Assembly (NCBI GenBank): GCA_012034655.1
Contig: JAAUOZ010000004.1
Span: 1 to 64,000 of the forward strand
Length of the DNA: 64,000 nucleotides
DNA from: Leptolyngbyaceae cyanobacterium CSU_1_3
GTDB lineage: Bacteria; Cyanobacteriota; Cyanobacteriia; Leptolyngbyales; Leptolyngbyaceae
Direction of reading: 5' to 3'
Shown: piece after piece, positions 55,128 through 63,706 of the stretch
Position numbering within the stretch: position 1 is the first letter of the stretch
Layout: the number at the start of each line of letters is the position of its first letter
Program-made: the position numbers and the translations under genes
The notes under the pieces: generated by a model
The model's input: only the letters and a program-made list of their open reading frames with translations
Database searches by the model: none
Told to the model about the DNA's origin: nothing

Positions 55128-58067
55128 ATGAGTAAATCATTCTGGCGACCAACTGATGACCAGCGACGCACAATTTTATTGATGGAAGCTCTTGGGCTAA
55201 TTCACGACTTGGGTAAAATGAGCGATCGCTTCCTCGAAAGCCAAGAACCTCCTAAGCCAAACGAACCCAATGTGGAATATAAAAATACTCTATTATCTGA
55301 TCCACGTACTATCAACACCTATAAGAACCATACGAGCATACCCCAAGATCCCAGTGCAAAATTTGTGCAGAAGATTCTGAATCAAGATGCAACTACACCC
55401 TGTGCGTTCAGTGAGAGAGAAGATTTAACTGAATTGCTTAAGGAAATTGAATTGATATGGATTGCTGAGCAATATAGCTTTGCTGAGTTAATGCCACTTT
55501 TAACCAATGCTGGATTGGTAAAGCAAAGCAACTGGAATGGTGTAGTTGGCAAATCGATGCAACCTGGGCTGCTTGTAGGCTATCTGCACGGCATTGCTCA
55601 TATTGAGAAAGAAGGAGATCCTGACCAACACAAGCAACCTTATCATAAGGTCTTCCGTGCAACGCCGTTTGGTAATGAGGAGCAAATAAGTACAGGCAAT
55701 TCAAAGGAATTGAACTTTAAACTCTGGAAATTATTACCTAAGAGCTATTTTGTTTATATTTATGAACTGACAACTATACTACAGATTTTACCACTAGCCA
55801 CTATTAAAGAAATTACTACTTCTCAAAGATCAGAGTGGTTGGAGCAAATGATGGTATTGATGAAGCGAGGTTTAGCCGATAATCGTCGCCCTCATAACGA
55901 AATCTCTCTCTGGGACTGGGGCTATACTGTTGCTACGTTCACCAAAGCGGCGGCTGTTTATATCTTCAAAAATGGTTGGCTCCCTGATGTCGAAAATCTG
56001 CCCTTCTGCACCCTGAGAATTAACTTAGATATTCTCGATCGCTACACTCATAGCGATAAGATCAGTGATTTATTAGGAATCCAACAAGTTCTGAATGATA
56101 GGTTCAAAGGTGTACAAACACTGCTTGAAGAAACTTACGCTTTTGGAAATCAATTTTATCGAGATGAAACGGGTGCTTATTATCTACTGCCTGCTATTTT
56201 TGACTGCATAGAGCAGACCGCACTACGAGAAGAAATTCAGGCATTATTTCCATCCGATTTACGTCCACAAATTTATTTCAGCTATCCTCCAACTACAGCG
56301 GGTTATTTAGATAATGACAAATCGCGTTCACGAGAATTAGTCGCTGAGCCGCGTAAGAAGGCGTTGAATCAAGAATCAATAAATGCTGATAACAATCTCT
56401 ATCTATTTGAAACGGAGTGGAAAGAAGGTCGTCCTAGAAATGCTGAGATTTGCACTGTTTGTGGAATGCGACCTGTTGGCTATCCGCGTCACGGTTCTCA
56501 ACCTGAAGTAGAGAAAACGCTATCCGTTTGGGCAAAAGAGGAGAAAGGAAAGCAACGCCAAATTTGCCGTGTTTGCTTAGATCGGCGCGGGCGACGCTCG
56601 GAACAATGGATTAACGACGGCTTGCAGCAGACTATTTGGACAGATGAAGTCGCTGATGATAATGGTCACTTGGCACTCTTTGTCGGCAAGCTAGGGTTAG
56701 AGGGCTGGCTTGATGGCACATTGCTCTCCACCATTCAAGTCACTAGCACCACTACCAAAAATCCCTCTCCGGCTCGGCTCTACCGCATTGCTGAAACAGC
56801 CCGCGCATTCTGGAAGAAAGTTACAGATGAATTGATGCCTAATGTAATTGGGCAGTTCTCTTTTCGCTTGGAGCTATATCCCGAAAGGGATAGCAATCTA
56901 GAAGACTTGGGTGATTACCATGCCTACGATCTAGGTATTGATGGTGTAATACTCAGTGTCGTTTGGGATAAACCACGCAAGCGTTTTCTGACAACAGATA
57001 ACTTGAACTACTTTGCTGCCCAACTCCTGGATACACCAGACAATCTAGTTCACAAATTAAAAGGAAAAACATTTCAGATTCTTGAACCCTCAATCTTTTT
57101 GAAGTCCAGCCAAAAAAAGGCTGAAATAACGATTAAAGAAGTCAGCAAGACTGCTGGATATCAACCTGCCATATCCTTGTTGACAGAGCCAAGCCTATGT
57201 TTGATGCTGATTCCTGCTGATAAAGCACTAAAGTTGGCACATCAAGTCAAAGCTGAATACGAACAACAAATGGAGCGAGTGCGCGATCGCTTCCCCTTAA
57301 ACATCGGAATAGTCTTTTGTAAACGTCGTACTCCCATTCGGACTGTGCTAGAAGCAGGTCGGGCAATGCTCAATCTATCAGGGCAGTTCGATATGACTGA
57401 GGGGAAAGGCTGGGAAGGCTGGCGATTGATGCAAAAAGAGTGTTCTGGTGGTTTTGTTAAGTTACAGTTTGATAACGGTATCACTTGGAATATACCTGTG
57501 GTCACTGGTGACAGCAATAAAAAGGATGACTGGTATCCCCGACTTTATCAAGGCGATCGCTGGGAGCAAAAGCAACCAAAACACGCTTGCGATTTAGCAG
57601 TACGTAACCCCAAAATACCGCCAGATAAAGGTGCAAAGTTGTGGGTTAGACCAAGCCGCTTCGACTTTGAATTTCTCGACAGCACCGCCCGTCGCTTCGA
57701 GATTTACTACGACGAAAACGGTCGCCGTCCCCGCCACACCCGTCCCTTCTACCTGGAAGACCTCGATCGATTCGATACACTGTGGGAGATTCTGAAAAAA
57801 CTCGAAACCTCGCAACGCCATCAAGTGATTTACACGATCGAAGCCACCCGCGAAACCTGGTATGGACAAGATGAGCAAGAATCATTAACCGATTCCGTGT
57901 TTAGCCAATTCGTCACTGATACATTGGCTAACGCAACCTGGACTAAAGACTATAGAAAATGGACAGATATTCCTCTAGACCAACGTCAGCAACTCATTGA
58001 TGCTGGAGTACGAGGCGAACTGGCTGACCTGGCAGAACTGCATATGGAAATCTTGAAGGAGCGGTAA
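55128..58067 (+). CDS. type III CRISPR Cas10-family large subunit (Cmr2/Csx11-like), GGDD missing
   Basis: This is the large subunit of the Cmr complex (979 residues). An HD-type motif (LGLIHDLGK, His26-Asp27) is at the N-terminus, and a four-cysteine zinc site lies at Cys442, 445, 480 and 483 (ICTVCG, ICRVCL). The palm domains follow, but the second palm, where GGDD should be, reads LLTEPSLCLMLIPADKALKLA with TEPS at 686-689, and the first palm's DGD is also absent (VGKLGLEGWLDG). So no cyclic oligoadenylate should be made. Csx11-group large subunits of type III-B variants have similar features. RNA-guided single-strand DNA cleavage by the HD domain remains possible, though its later LWDWG lacks the usual His. 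Confidence 0.85.
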   Translation: MSKSFWRPTDDQRRTILLMEALGLIHDLGKMSDRFLESQEPPKPNEPNVEYKNTLLSDPRTINTYKNHTSIPQDPSAKFVQKILNQDATTPCAFSEREDLTELLKEIELIWIAEQYSFAELMPLLTNAGLVKQSNWNGVVGKSMQPGLLVGYLHGIAHIEKEGDPDQHKQPYHKVFRATPFGNEEQISTGNSKELNFKLWKLLPKSYFVYIYELTTILQILPLATIKEITTSQRSEWLEQMMVLMKRGLADNRRPHNEISLWDWGYTVATFTKAAAVYIFKNGWLPDVENLPFCTLRINLDILDRYTHSDKISDLLGIQQVLNDRFKGVQTLLEETYAFGNQFYRDETGAYYLLPAIFDCIEQTALREEIQALFPSDLRPQIYFSYPPTTAGYLDNDKSRSRELVAEPRKKALNQESINADNNLYLFETEWKEGRPRNAEICTVCGMRPVGYPRHGSQPEVEKTLSVWAKEEKGKQRQICRVCLDRRGRRSEQWINDGLQQTIWTDEVADDNGHLALFVGKLGLEGWLDGTLLSTIQVTSTTTKNPSPARLYRIAETARAFWKKVTDELMPNVIGQFSFRLELYPERDSNLEDLGDYHAYDLGIDGVILSVVWDKPRKRFLTTDNLNYFAAQLLDTPDNLVHKLKGKTFQILEPSIFLKSSQKKAEITIKEVSKTAGYQPAISLLTEPSLCLMLIPADKALKLAHQVKAEYEQQMERVRDRFPLNIGIVFCKRRTPIRTVLEAGRAMLNLSGQFDMTEGKGWEGWRLMQKECSGGFVKLQFDNGITWNIPVVTGDSNKKDDWYPRLYQGDRWEQKQPKHACDLAVRNPKIPPDKGAKLWVRPSRFDFEFLDSTARRFEIYYDENGRRPRHTRPFYLEDLDRFDTLWEILKKLETSQRHQVIYTIEATRETWYGQDEQESLTDSVFSQFVTDTLANATWTKDYRKWTDIPLDQRQQLIDAGVRGELADLAELHMEILKER

Positions 58068-58075
58068 AGAAAACA

Positions 58076-59176
58076 ATGGCAACGTATAAACGGCAACGCT
58101 ATCTATTTATGACCCTCGACCCCGTGCATATCGGTACGGGCGGCTATCGCCTGGGACGGGTAGACAACAGCATTGTGCGAGAACCAGGAACTAAAATCCC
58201 TAAAATTCCCGGTACAAGTTTGCATGGGGCAGCGCGATCGTATGCCGCACAGTTGTATGAAACCCCAGAAGCCGCAGGACAAGATCAGAAAGGTATTACC
58301 AATCCTGAAACCAATCCAGTTTGTTACACCTTTGGCTATTTGAATTCGGGTGATGGTGACAATCCGTCAGATAGTAATCAGACCAAGCCAAAGAAGAAAG
58401 AAGTCGCTTATTCCGGTGTAGTCAATATCTTTGATGCCCATGTGCTGCTGTTTCCCGTACATTCAATGGTAGGTGCAGTTTGGGTCAGCACAGTTGAGCG
58501 ATTGAAAGAAGCAGGCTTTACGGGTTTACCTGATGATTGGGATGACGTTAGCACGGCGGTTTTAACTTGGGATAAACCTGATAAACGACTCAATCTCGGT
58601 TGGTTGATGGTCAATGTTGCTGATCAAAAAGTAGAGGTGAAAACACCTTCAAAATGGCAAAGTGGAGATCGCCAGAAAGCTCTTGATCAAGCTATCAAAA
58701 AGATTGTTCTGATCAAAGATGCACTCTTCAGCCAAATCGTGAACAGCAACCTGGAAGTGCGGACATCAGTAGCAATTAATCCTGACACTGGCGCAGCCGA
58801 AGAAGGGGCGCTATTCACCTATGAAGCCATTCCCCGCGCCACATTCCTCACCGCAGAGGTTGTACTCGATGATTATCGTAGAGAAAAAGAAGAATGGCAT
58901 TTGGGGAAGATTAAAGAAACAGGTAAAAAGAAAGAAGATGGCACACCAAAGCAATTACCAGGAGATGCTTGGAGCGATCCACTAGACGTGGTGAAAGCAG
59001 GGTTTCGCATGATTGAATGGCTGGGAGTCGGTGGCATGGGCACACGCGGCTTTGGACGCATGGCAGTGGTTGGTGAGCCAACAGAGGTAACGTTGAAAAA
59101 CTGCTGGCAAGGTTCAGAAACATCCTCACCTACGGAGCAACCTACCACAACTGCTGACAAAGGAGGCAACTCATGA
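58076..59176 (+). CDS. cmr4: type III-B CRISPR RAMP protein Cmr4 (backbone, target-RNA nuclease)
   Basis: A backbone subunit that cleaves the target RNA at 6-base intervals. It has LDPVHIGTGGYRLGRVDNSIVRE, with Asp30 in the position of the catalytic Asp of Cmr4 (V-D-x-x-I-x-R-E), then KIPGTSLHGAARS, VNIFDAHVLLFPVHSMVGAVWV, and C-terminal MIEWLGVGGMGTRGFGRM. The active Asp is retained, so target-RNA cleavage should work even though the Cas10 cyclase is absent. A Lys-rich insert (KPKKKEV and KKKEDGTPK) is present. It starts 8 bases after Cas10. Confidence 0.82.
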   Translation: MATYKRQRYLFMTLDPVHIGTGGYRLGRVDNSIVREPGTKIPKIPGTSLHGAARSYAAQLYETPEAAGQDQKGITNPETNPVCYTFGYLNSGDGDNPSDSNQTKPKKKEVAYSGVVNIFDAHVLLFPVHSMVGAVWVSTVERLKEAGFTGLPDDWDDVSTAVLTWDKPDKRLNLGWLMVNVADQKVEVKTPSKWQSGDRQKALDQAIKKIVLIKDALFSQIVNSNLEVRTSVAINPDTGAAEEGALFTYEAIPRATFLTAEVVLDDYRREKEEWHLGKIKETGKKKEDGTPKQLPGDAWSDPLDVVKAGFRMIEWLGVGGMGTRGFGRMAVVGEPTEVTLKNCWQGSETSSPTEQPTTTADKGGNS

Positions 59177-59595
59177 GTGATAAACCAATAAACCTCGATC
59201 GCCTCGCCGCCCAACACGCCCAAGCACTAATTAAGAGTGCTAAAGATGATATCGAAACCACCGTCACTAAAACATTAGGCGTATTGCAAGAAGATGGCGT
59301 GTACGCCTGCTTCCTGTACCTATTGGCAAAAGAGAAGGAAAATGGGAAAGCAACTGTTGCAGAGATGCTTAACTTGCTTGATGGGTTGAAATTTGGTTGG
59401 GGCAAACCAGCGAGTAACAAACCTGAAGACATCCTCTCGCACATTACCGAAAAAGTCACCGTTCATCTGGAACGGCTCCTATTGGCAAAAGAAACATTAG
59501 AACAGATGCTAATTTATGCTCGTTATGGGGCAAAGGCACGGAAAGATGCAGAGCCAGAGAAGGGGCAGTCAGATAGTCAGGAGAATCAGTCGTGA
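59173..59595 (+). CDS. cmr5: type III-B CRISPR small subunit Cmr5
   Basis: An all-helical small subunit (140 residues) that sits on the target strand. It begins INLDRLAAQHAQALIKSA and contains YLLAKEKENGKATVAEMLNLLDGL and HLERLLLAKETLEQMLIYARYGAKARKDAE, typical of Cmr5. It overlaps the end of cmr4 by 4 bases (ATGA) and the next gene by 4 bases. Confidence 0.82.
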   Translation: MSDKPINLDRLAAQHAQALIKSAKDDIETTVTKTLGVLQEDGVYACFLYLLAKEKENGKATVAEMLNLLDGLKFGWGKPASNKPEDILSHITEKVTVHLERLLLAKETLEQMLIYARYGAKARKDAEPEKGQSDSQENQS

Positions 59596-60431
59596 CGTGG
59601 AAAGCCTATCGAGTCGTGTTTAAGCTAAAGTCCCCCGTGCACATTGGCTGCGGCAAAGTGGGTAACGTGCAGCGCACCCGTCCTTACGTCACTGGGCGAG
59701 TATTTTGGGGTGCTCTTACCATGCGATTGACCCGCGATGCCATAAGTGGAACTGCGACAGACTCCAGCCAGTACAAGACTTTTGGAGATAAGGTCAATGA
59801 GCAGTTAGCCTATACCTACTTTTATCTCGCTACAAAAGAGAATGGAGTTTATCAAATTCAGTGGCCGTGGGGAGATGAGGAGAGCCTCTTTCGCCGCCGT
59901 TTTCTCAGCAGCTATACCAGTACTGCATTGATGTATCTGCAACAAGCCGCCGATGAAGGGCTACTCCATGAAGTAGAGTTTCTCTCACCTCGCACATTGG
60001 ATGAAGGGGAACAGGTTTATCTAGTTGGCTACGTGTTTGAGAAAGAGGGCTGTGATCTCAAATGGCGAGATGCCTGTAAACATCTGCAATTGGGTGGTGA
60101 ACGCGGCTATGGTTGGGGAGACGTTAAGTGTGTTGAGATTAAGCCCCTAGAGAATCATGATTTGTTTGAGGAGCAGGTAACTTTTAACGGTGACGGGGAT
60201 AGTCCTACCATTCAAGCAAAACGATTGCTAGCTCATGCCTCGTCAACAGGTATAACGGCAACGGGTGAGATAGAACCATTAGTTGGTCGAGAATGGCGAT
60301 CGAACGAGTCAACCAATAAATATGCAGGGCAATATGTAGCATTTTCTGATCTTTGCTGGGTTCCAGGAAGTGTCGTCGAGCGATCGCTTTTTGTGATTAG
60401 AGATTTTGGTATTTGGCATTTATCGGACTGA
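59592..60431 (+). CDS. RAMP protein, Cas5/Cmr3-like
   Basis: The last gene of the operon encodes a 279-residue RAMP. It starts YRVVFKLKSPVHIGCGKVGNVQRTRPYVTGRVFWGALTMRLTRD (a Cas5-group beta strand and GALT helix), and later LQLGGERGYGWGDVKC, the glycine loop. In Cmr3 and Csx10 the same positions have G.T..GALR and GG...RG(W/F)G, so it most likely takes the Cmr3 place that binds the crRNA 5' tag. Sequence similarity is too loose to be certain and a Cmr6 identity is not excluded. No CRISPR array follows. Confidence 0.65.
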   Translation: MTWKAYRVVFKLKSPVHIGCGKVGNVQRTRPYVTGRVFWGALTMRLTRDAISGTATDSSQYKTFGDKVNEQLAYTYFYLATKENGVYQIQWPWGDEESLFRRRFLSSYTSTALMYLQQAADEGLLHEVEFLSPRTLDEGEQVYLVGYVFEKEGCDLKWRDACKHLQLGGERGYGWGDVKCVEIKPLENHDLFEEQVTFNGDGDSPTIQAKRLLAHASSTGITATGEIEPLVGREWRSNESTNKYAGQYVAFSDLCWVPGSVVERSLFVIRDFGIWHLSD

Positions 60432-60555
60432 CTTTCTGCCAAACTACACCTCTAATTCCTCTCGGCTCAACTTGTACAAAGAAGAATACTAAACTTGATC
60501 ACGCAAGATTAAAACTGCTGCTCTCTGAGACAGGGTTTATTCTTGATCAAGATAG

Positions 60556-61024
60556 CTAAAACCCTCCCCATAACTCAAGATGACCACTCTTTTTTCTGAC
60601 TATGAGATTCGACGCAAGGGTTTGACGTGCTGCCGTTGCTGTGAGGTCGAATAATGCACCAACAAAGACTAATAAGAAAATGACGATCGGCGACACTGAG
60701 TTGAACTTGAGAAATACAATTGGCAACAACAGAACTGAAACGCTACTCAATACATCAGCCGTCACACTTACTCGCCATGCGCCAAAGTAATCGATCGCTC
60801 TACTCCCCACAAAAGCAGCTAATACTATCGGAATGATGCTGCCTGCGCCAGCGATTCCAGTCGCGATTACCCAAAGGGGAACTTGCTTCGCAAACCGCAG
60901 AGTGAGTAAATTGCAGCACCAAAATTGGAATTGCGATCGCAGCAATTTGATTGCCGATTTGACAGAGAAATTCAGCCGCAATCAGGCAAATGAGGGGCAG
61001 CGATCGAGGTGTCAATTTCCTCAT
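60556..61024 (-). pseudogene. MFS transporter N-terminal fragment, frameshifted
   Basis: The minus-strand gene starts MRKLTPRSLPLICLIAAEFLCQIGNQIAAIAIPILVLQFTHS, an MFS first-helix sequence. After a frameshift near 60900 it continues in another frame: VPLWVIATGIAGAGSIIPIVLAAFVGSRAID...RVSVTADVLSSVSVLLLPIVFL, helices 2-4. It then ends in a non-family tail (KKSGHLELWGGF). At least two thirds of the 12-helix transporter is missing. Its ATGA overlaps the stop of the GNAT gene, showing past translational coupling. Confidence 0.65.
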
Positions 61025-61641
61025 TTCGCAGGTTCAGGCTGCCAATCGGATCGAGTGAGACAATAAACAAAGCAATCATCGTCGCCGAATCGTCGAGGCT
61101 CGACAAATTGAAAGCCCAGACGTTCGTAGAAGCGATGGGCGCGGGTATTGTTAGCCAGTGGATCGATCCAGACAGCCGTAACTTGCGGGTCAGCAAAACA
61201 ACGAGCTAAGGCAAGCTGCATCATGGTTGTGCCATAGCCTTTGCTCAAATCCGTCTCTTCGCCGATCCAGATGTCGATCGCGCGGAGGTTCATTGGAGCA
61301 TCACCCCAATAGTGACTCTCCTCAAGTGCTGGATCAATGATTTGGATAAACCCGATCGGACGACCTTCAAATTCAGCAATCAATTGTTCTCGCCAGTCTG
61401 GAGTACGATCGAGTTCTACTTCCCAGTGCCAATCATCATTTGGGTCTGAGTCAACGACGTGAGGTTGCTCATCCCAATGTTGCAGTAGATTCAAATCAGC
61501 GGAGGTAGCCGAGCGGAGGTTCAGCATCATTTCATCGCCCTTTGGGTTTGGCATATGTTTGGCATTAATTACATGAAGTTGCTTATCCCAGTGCTGTAGC
61601 AACTTCAAATCATCAGAGTTCGCAGGGCGTAGATTGATCAT
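61021..61641 (-). CDS. GNAT acetyltransferase, AAC(6')-like, with duplicated N-terminus
   Basis: An acetyl-CoA-dependent transferase resembling aminoglycoside 6'-N-acetyltransferases. The core is IAEFEGRPIGFIQIIDPALEESHYWGD, AIDIWIGEETDLSKGYGTTMMQLAL (CoA loop) and VTAVWIDPLANNTRAHRFYERLGFQ. The first 37 residues (INLRPANSDDLKLLQHWDKQLHVINA) are a near copy of residues 39-65 (LNLRSATSADLNLLQHWDEQPHVVDS), so the N-terminus was duplicated in tandem. A start at 61530 or 61527 would give the normal length. Antibiotic resistance is possible but not shown. It is coupled to the MFS remnant. Confidence 0.78.
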   Translation of the reverse strand: MINLRPANSDDLKLLQHWDKQLHVINAKHMPNPKGDEMMLNLRSATSADLNLLQHWDEQPHVVDSDPNDDWHWEVELDRTPDWREQLIAEFEGRPIGFIQIIDPALEESHYWGDAPMNLRAIDIWIGEETDLSKGYGTTMMQLALARCFADPQVTAVWIDPLANNTRAHRFYERLGFQFVEPRRFGDDDCFVYCLTRSDWQPEPAK

Positions 61642-61679
61642 GACTTTTTTCGATAAACTTGCCTGACCTTTGATTGCTT

Positions 61680-62081
61680 TTATTGCCTAACGTTAGGCTG
61701 AACAGGGTGCTTACGCCAAGACGCAACAATTTCATTCACTGCAACAAGCAGCACCAGCCAAAATCCAGTATCAACATCAAGGACAATACAAAAAACTGAA
61801 AATATTAGAAGGCTCCACCCTGCAAACGACGGTAAAGGTTGGTTGAGTTGATTTTCAATCCAGTAGCAGAGAAACCCATAGAGTGTCATCAGAAATCCTA
61901 ACGCTAGGAACCAGTAATATCCCCAAATTCGGAGAGAGTCTGGCTTAACTACATCTAATACTCCAGCCTCAATGATGTCTTGCCAGATGCCACTAAATCC
62001 GATCGCTCCTGGTATTACTAATGCAACCAGGCTATGAAGCAGTCCAAAGACAATTAAGGCAAAACCGTTAATCTTTCCCAT
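61680..62081 (-). CDS. four-helix membrane protein (DUF6463-like)
   Basis: A 133-residue integral membrane protein from the ATG at 62081 (AGGGAGA upstream). Hydrophobic segments (GFALIVFGLLHSLVALVIPGA, YYWFLALGFLMTLYGFLCY, FAGWSLLIFSVFCIVLDVD, FWLVLLVAVNEIVASW) fit four helices. It resembles DUF6463 proteins, tentatively. A decayed paralogue lies at 63269-63673. The gene ends in CAGCCTAACGTTAGGCAATAA, so its final codons form the palindrome GCCTAACGTTAGGC (61685-61698). Confidence 0.6.
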   Translation of the reverse strand: MGKINGFALIVFGLLHSLVALVIPGAIGFSGIWQDIIEAGVLDVVKPDSLRIWGYYWFLALGFLMTLYGFLCYWIENQLNQPLPSFAGWSLLIFSVFCIVLDVDTGFWLVLLVAVNEIVASWRKHPVQPNVRQ

Positions 62082-62227
62082 GCTGATTCTCCCTTGATGG
62101 CACATAATATCCCCTTAAATCTCCTTGTAGATAGGAATAACAGGGTTGGACCCAATAGGGTTCATATATTTTTCTGCTGCCTTATGGTGATGTTACTTCT
62201 GAAAGGTGAGAATGACCTCTACTACCT

Positions 62228-62623
62228 TTATGAGTCTGACGGGGAAGTAACCCACTGGACGAGTTGAATAACCACGCCGTTGGGGTCTGTGACTTGAAAG
62301 AATCGCTCGCCCCAGGGTTCAGTCTCGATCGGTGTAGTAATCGTCACCCCTTCTGATTGCAATCGAGCATATTCACGATCGATATCGTCCACAACAAAAG
62401 CAACCAGCAGACCGTCTGCTCGATGCCCGCGCATGTGAATTGGTTTAAAGGTTTCCAGCCCAATTTTCAGAAAAACAAGGTTAAAGCCAGCATCTGGTCT
62501 AGAGAGCGATACGAAACCTTCGGCTGACATCTCTTCGCTGAAGCCAAAATATTGTTTGACGAAATTAGCGGATGCTGTGACATCCCCAACATTGAGCGAA
62601 AGTGCTGAAGCGGTAATTTTCAT
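62228..62623 (-). CDS. VOC family protein (glyoxalase/bleomycin resistance fold)
   Basis: A metal-binding single-module VOC protein of 131 residues. It begins MKITASALSLNVGDVTASANFVKQYFGF and has AFVVDDIDREYARLQSEG and TDPNGVVIQLVQW, where a Glu metal ligand of the last strand is replaced by Gln. Substrate unknown. The ATG at 62623 is used. Confidence 0.78.
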   Translation of the reverse strand: MKITASALSLNVGDVTASANFVKQYFGFSEEMSAEGFVSLSRPDAGFNLVFLKIGLETFKPIHMRGHRADGLLVAFVVDDIDREYARLQSEGVTITTPIETEPWGERFFQVTDPNGVVIQLVQWVTSPSDS

Positions 62624-62668
62624 AGGGTTCTCGCACGAAAGATAAACTGCATTCGATCGCTGATTATG

Positions 62669-62758
62669 GCTCAACCAGAATCTAGAAAGATTGTAAAAAA
62701 TTGACTCGATCGCTAGTATATTCTTCTCGAAAAGCCACCACTCAGATGGGTGTTAGGC
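62669..62758 (-). repeat. attC-like end of the AAC(3)-I cassette
   Basis: On the minus strand the segment begins GCCTAAC (overlapping the stop codon) and ends GTTGAGC 90 bases on. Both fit the outer boxes of attC (RYYYAAC, GTTRRRY). The inner boxes are not clear to me, so this is only attC-like. Confidence 0.35.
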
Positions 62759-63223
62759 ATTGTCATTGCCGCGATCGACTGCGATGTCGAAATGCAACAC
62801 GTCTTTGCGATCGCCCAGCTTTGTATAAAGTTCAATGGCTGGATCGTCACCGATATCCGCCTGGACGAAAATAGCATAAGCTCCACATGCTGCTGCTACT
62901 TCCTTCAGCTTCTGAATTAATGCGGTTGCGATTCCCTCCCGTCGGTGTGCTGCGGCAACAGCTAGATCGTAGATGTAAATCTCACTGCGCTCCTGCTCGA
63001 ACTTTTTAAGCTCATAGGCCGTGAGACCGCCAACAACTTCACCTTCTTTCAATGCGGCGATCGCAATGAAGTAGCCGCTCTTGAGCAGTTGCTGTAGGTA
63101 GTTTGCACTGGGACGATTCCCGCGATAGGTCTCAACCTCATCGAACGCCTCACCAAAGGTCGCTAATAGAGCTTCCATTAATGCAACATCCTCCGGCACA
63201 ATCTGTTGAATGGTTAAGTTCAT
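62753..63223 (-). CDS. AAC(3)-I-like aminoglycoside 3-N-acetyltransferase family GNAT
   Basis: The product closely follows the AAC(3)-I group: [73 protein letters not shown] (acetyl-CoA motif RREGIA), [20 protein letters not shown] and the C-terminal VLHFDI. The family inactivates gentamicin-type drugs; environmental relatives may act on other amines. AGGAG precedes the ATG. Its stop codon lies inside GCCTAAC (62752-62758), typical of an integron cassette gene fused to attC. Confidence 0.85.
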   Translation of the reverse strand: MNLTIQQIVPEDVALMEALLATFGEAFDEVETYRGNRPSANYLQQLLKSGYFIAIAALKEGEVVGGLTAYELKKFEQERSEIYIYDLAVAAAHRREGIATALIQKLKEVAAACGAYAIFVQADIGDDPAIELYTKLGDRKDVLHFDIAVDRGNDNA

Positions 63224-63268
63224 GGGTATCTCCTAAGCTACGTTTCTGCTGAGCGGACACGAGTAAAG

Positions 63269-63673
63269 TTACCATACAACCAGGATCTCTTGATAGTTCA
63301 CTCCAGCAGAATTTAATAAGCTAAGTATGGCTGCTTTTGAACGGAATCTAGCGAGGGTTCGTGCGACGCATCCAGTATCGATATCCAACACAATGCCGAA
63401 ACCCGCAGCTAGAAACAGTCCCCAGCCAGTAAACCAGAGTGAAGAGGCATTCAATTGATTCTCTACTGGGTTGAGAATCATGATGAATCCCGGCATCAGG
63501 AACCAGTAATATCCCCAGATTCGCAAAGAATCCGACTTGACGGCATCGATTACACCGACATCAACAATTTCCTGCTAGATGCCACTAAAATCGATCGCTC
63601 CAGGCAGCAACAATGCAAGTAGGCTGTGAAGTAGTCCAATCATAATTAGTGCAAGACCGCTAATCTTCTTCAT
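63269..63673 (-). pseudogene. decayed paralogue of the DUF6463-like membrane protein
   Basis: The minus-strand sequence starts MKKISGLALIMIGLLHSLLALLLPGAIDFSGI, matching the intact gene's MGKINGFALIVFGLLHSLVALVIPGAIGFSGI. Codon 33, Trp in the intact copy, is TAG here. The frame then reads QEIVDVGVIDAVKSDSLRIWGYYWFL and a few dozen residues further keeps GIVLDIDTG, then departs. A short internal frame starts at 63526. It is a non-functional duplicate. Confidence 0.75.
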
Positions 63674-63706
63674 CCTGTTTCCTCCATTATTGAGGTTAAC
63701 TTTCTC

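Noticed and set aside
60432-60555. Searched for a CRISPR array after the Cmr operon
   Set aside because: No repeated 30-40-base units are present here or elsewhere in the window.
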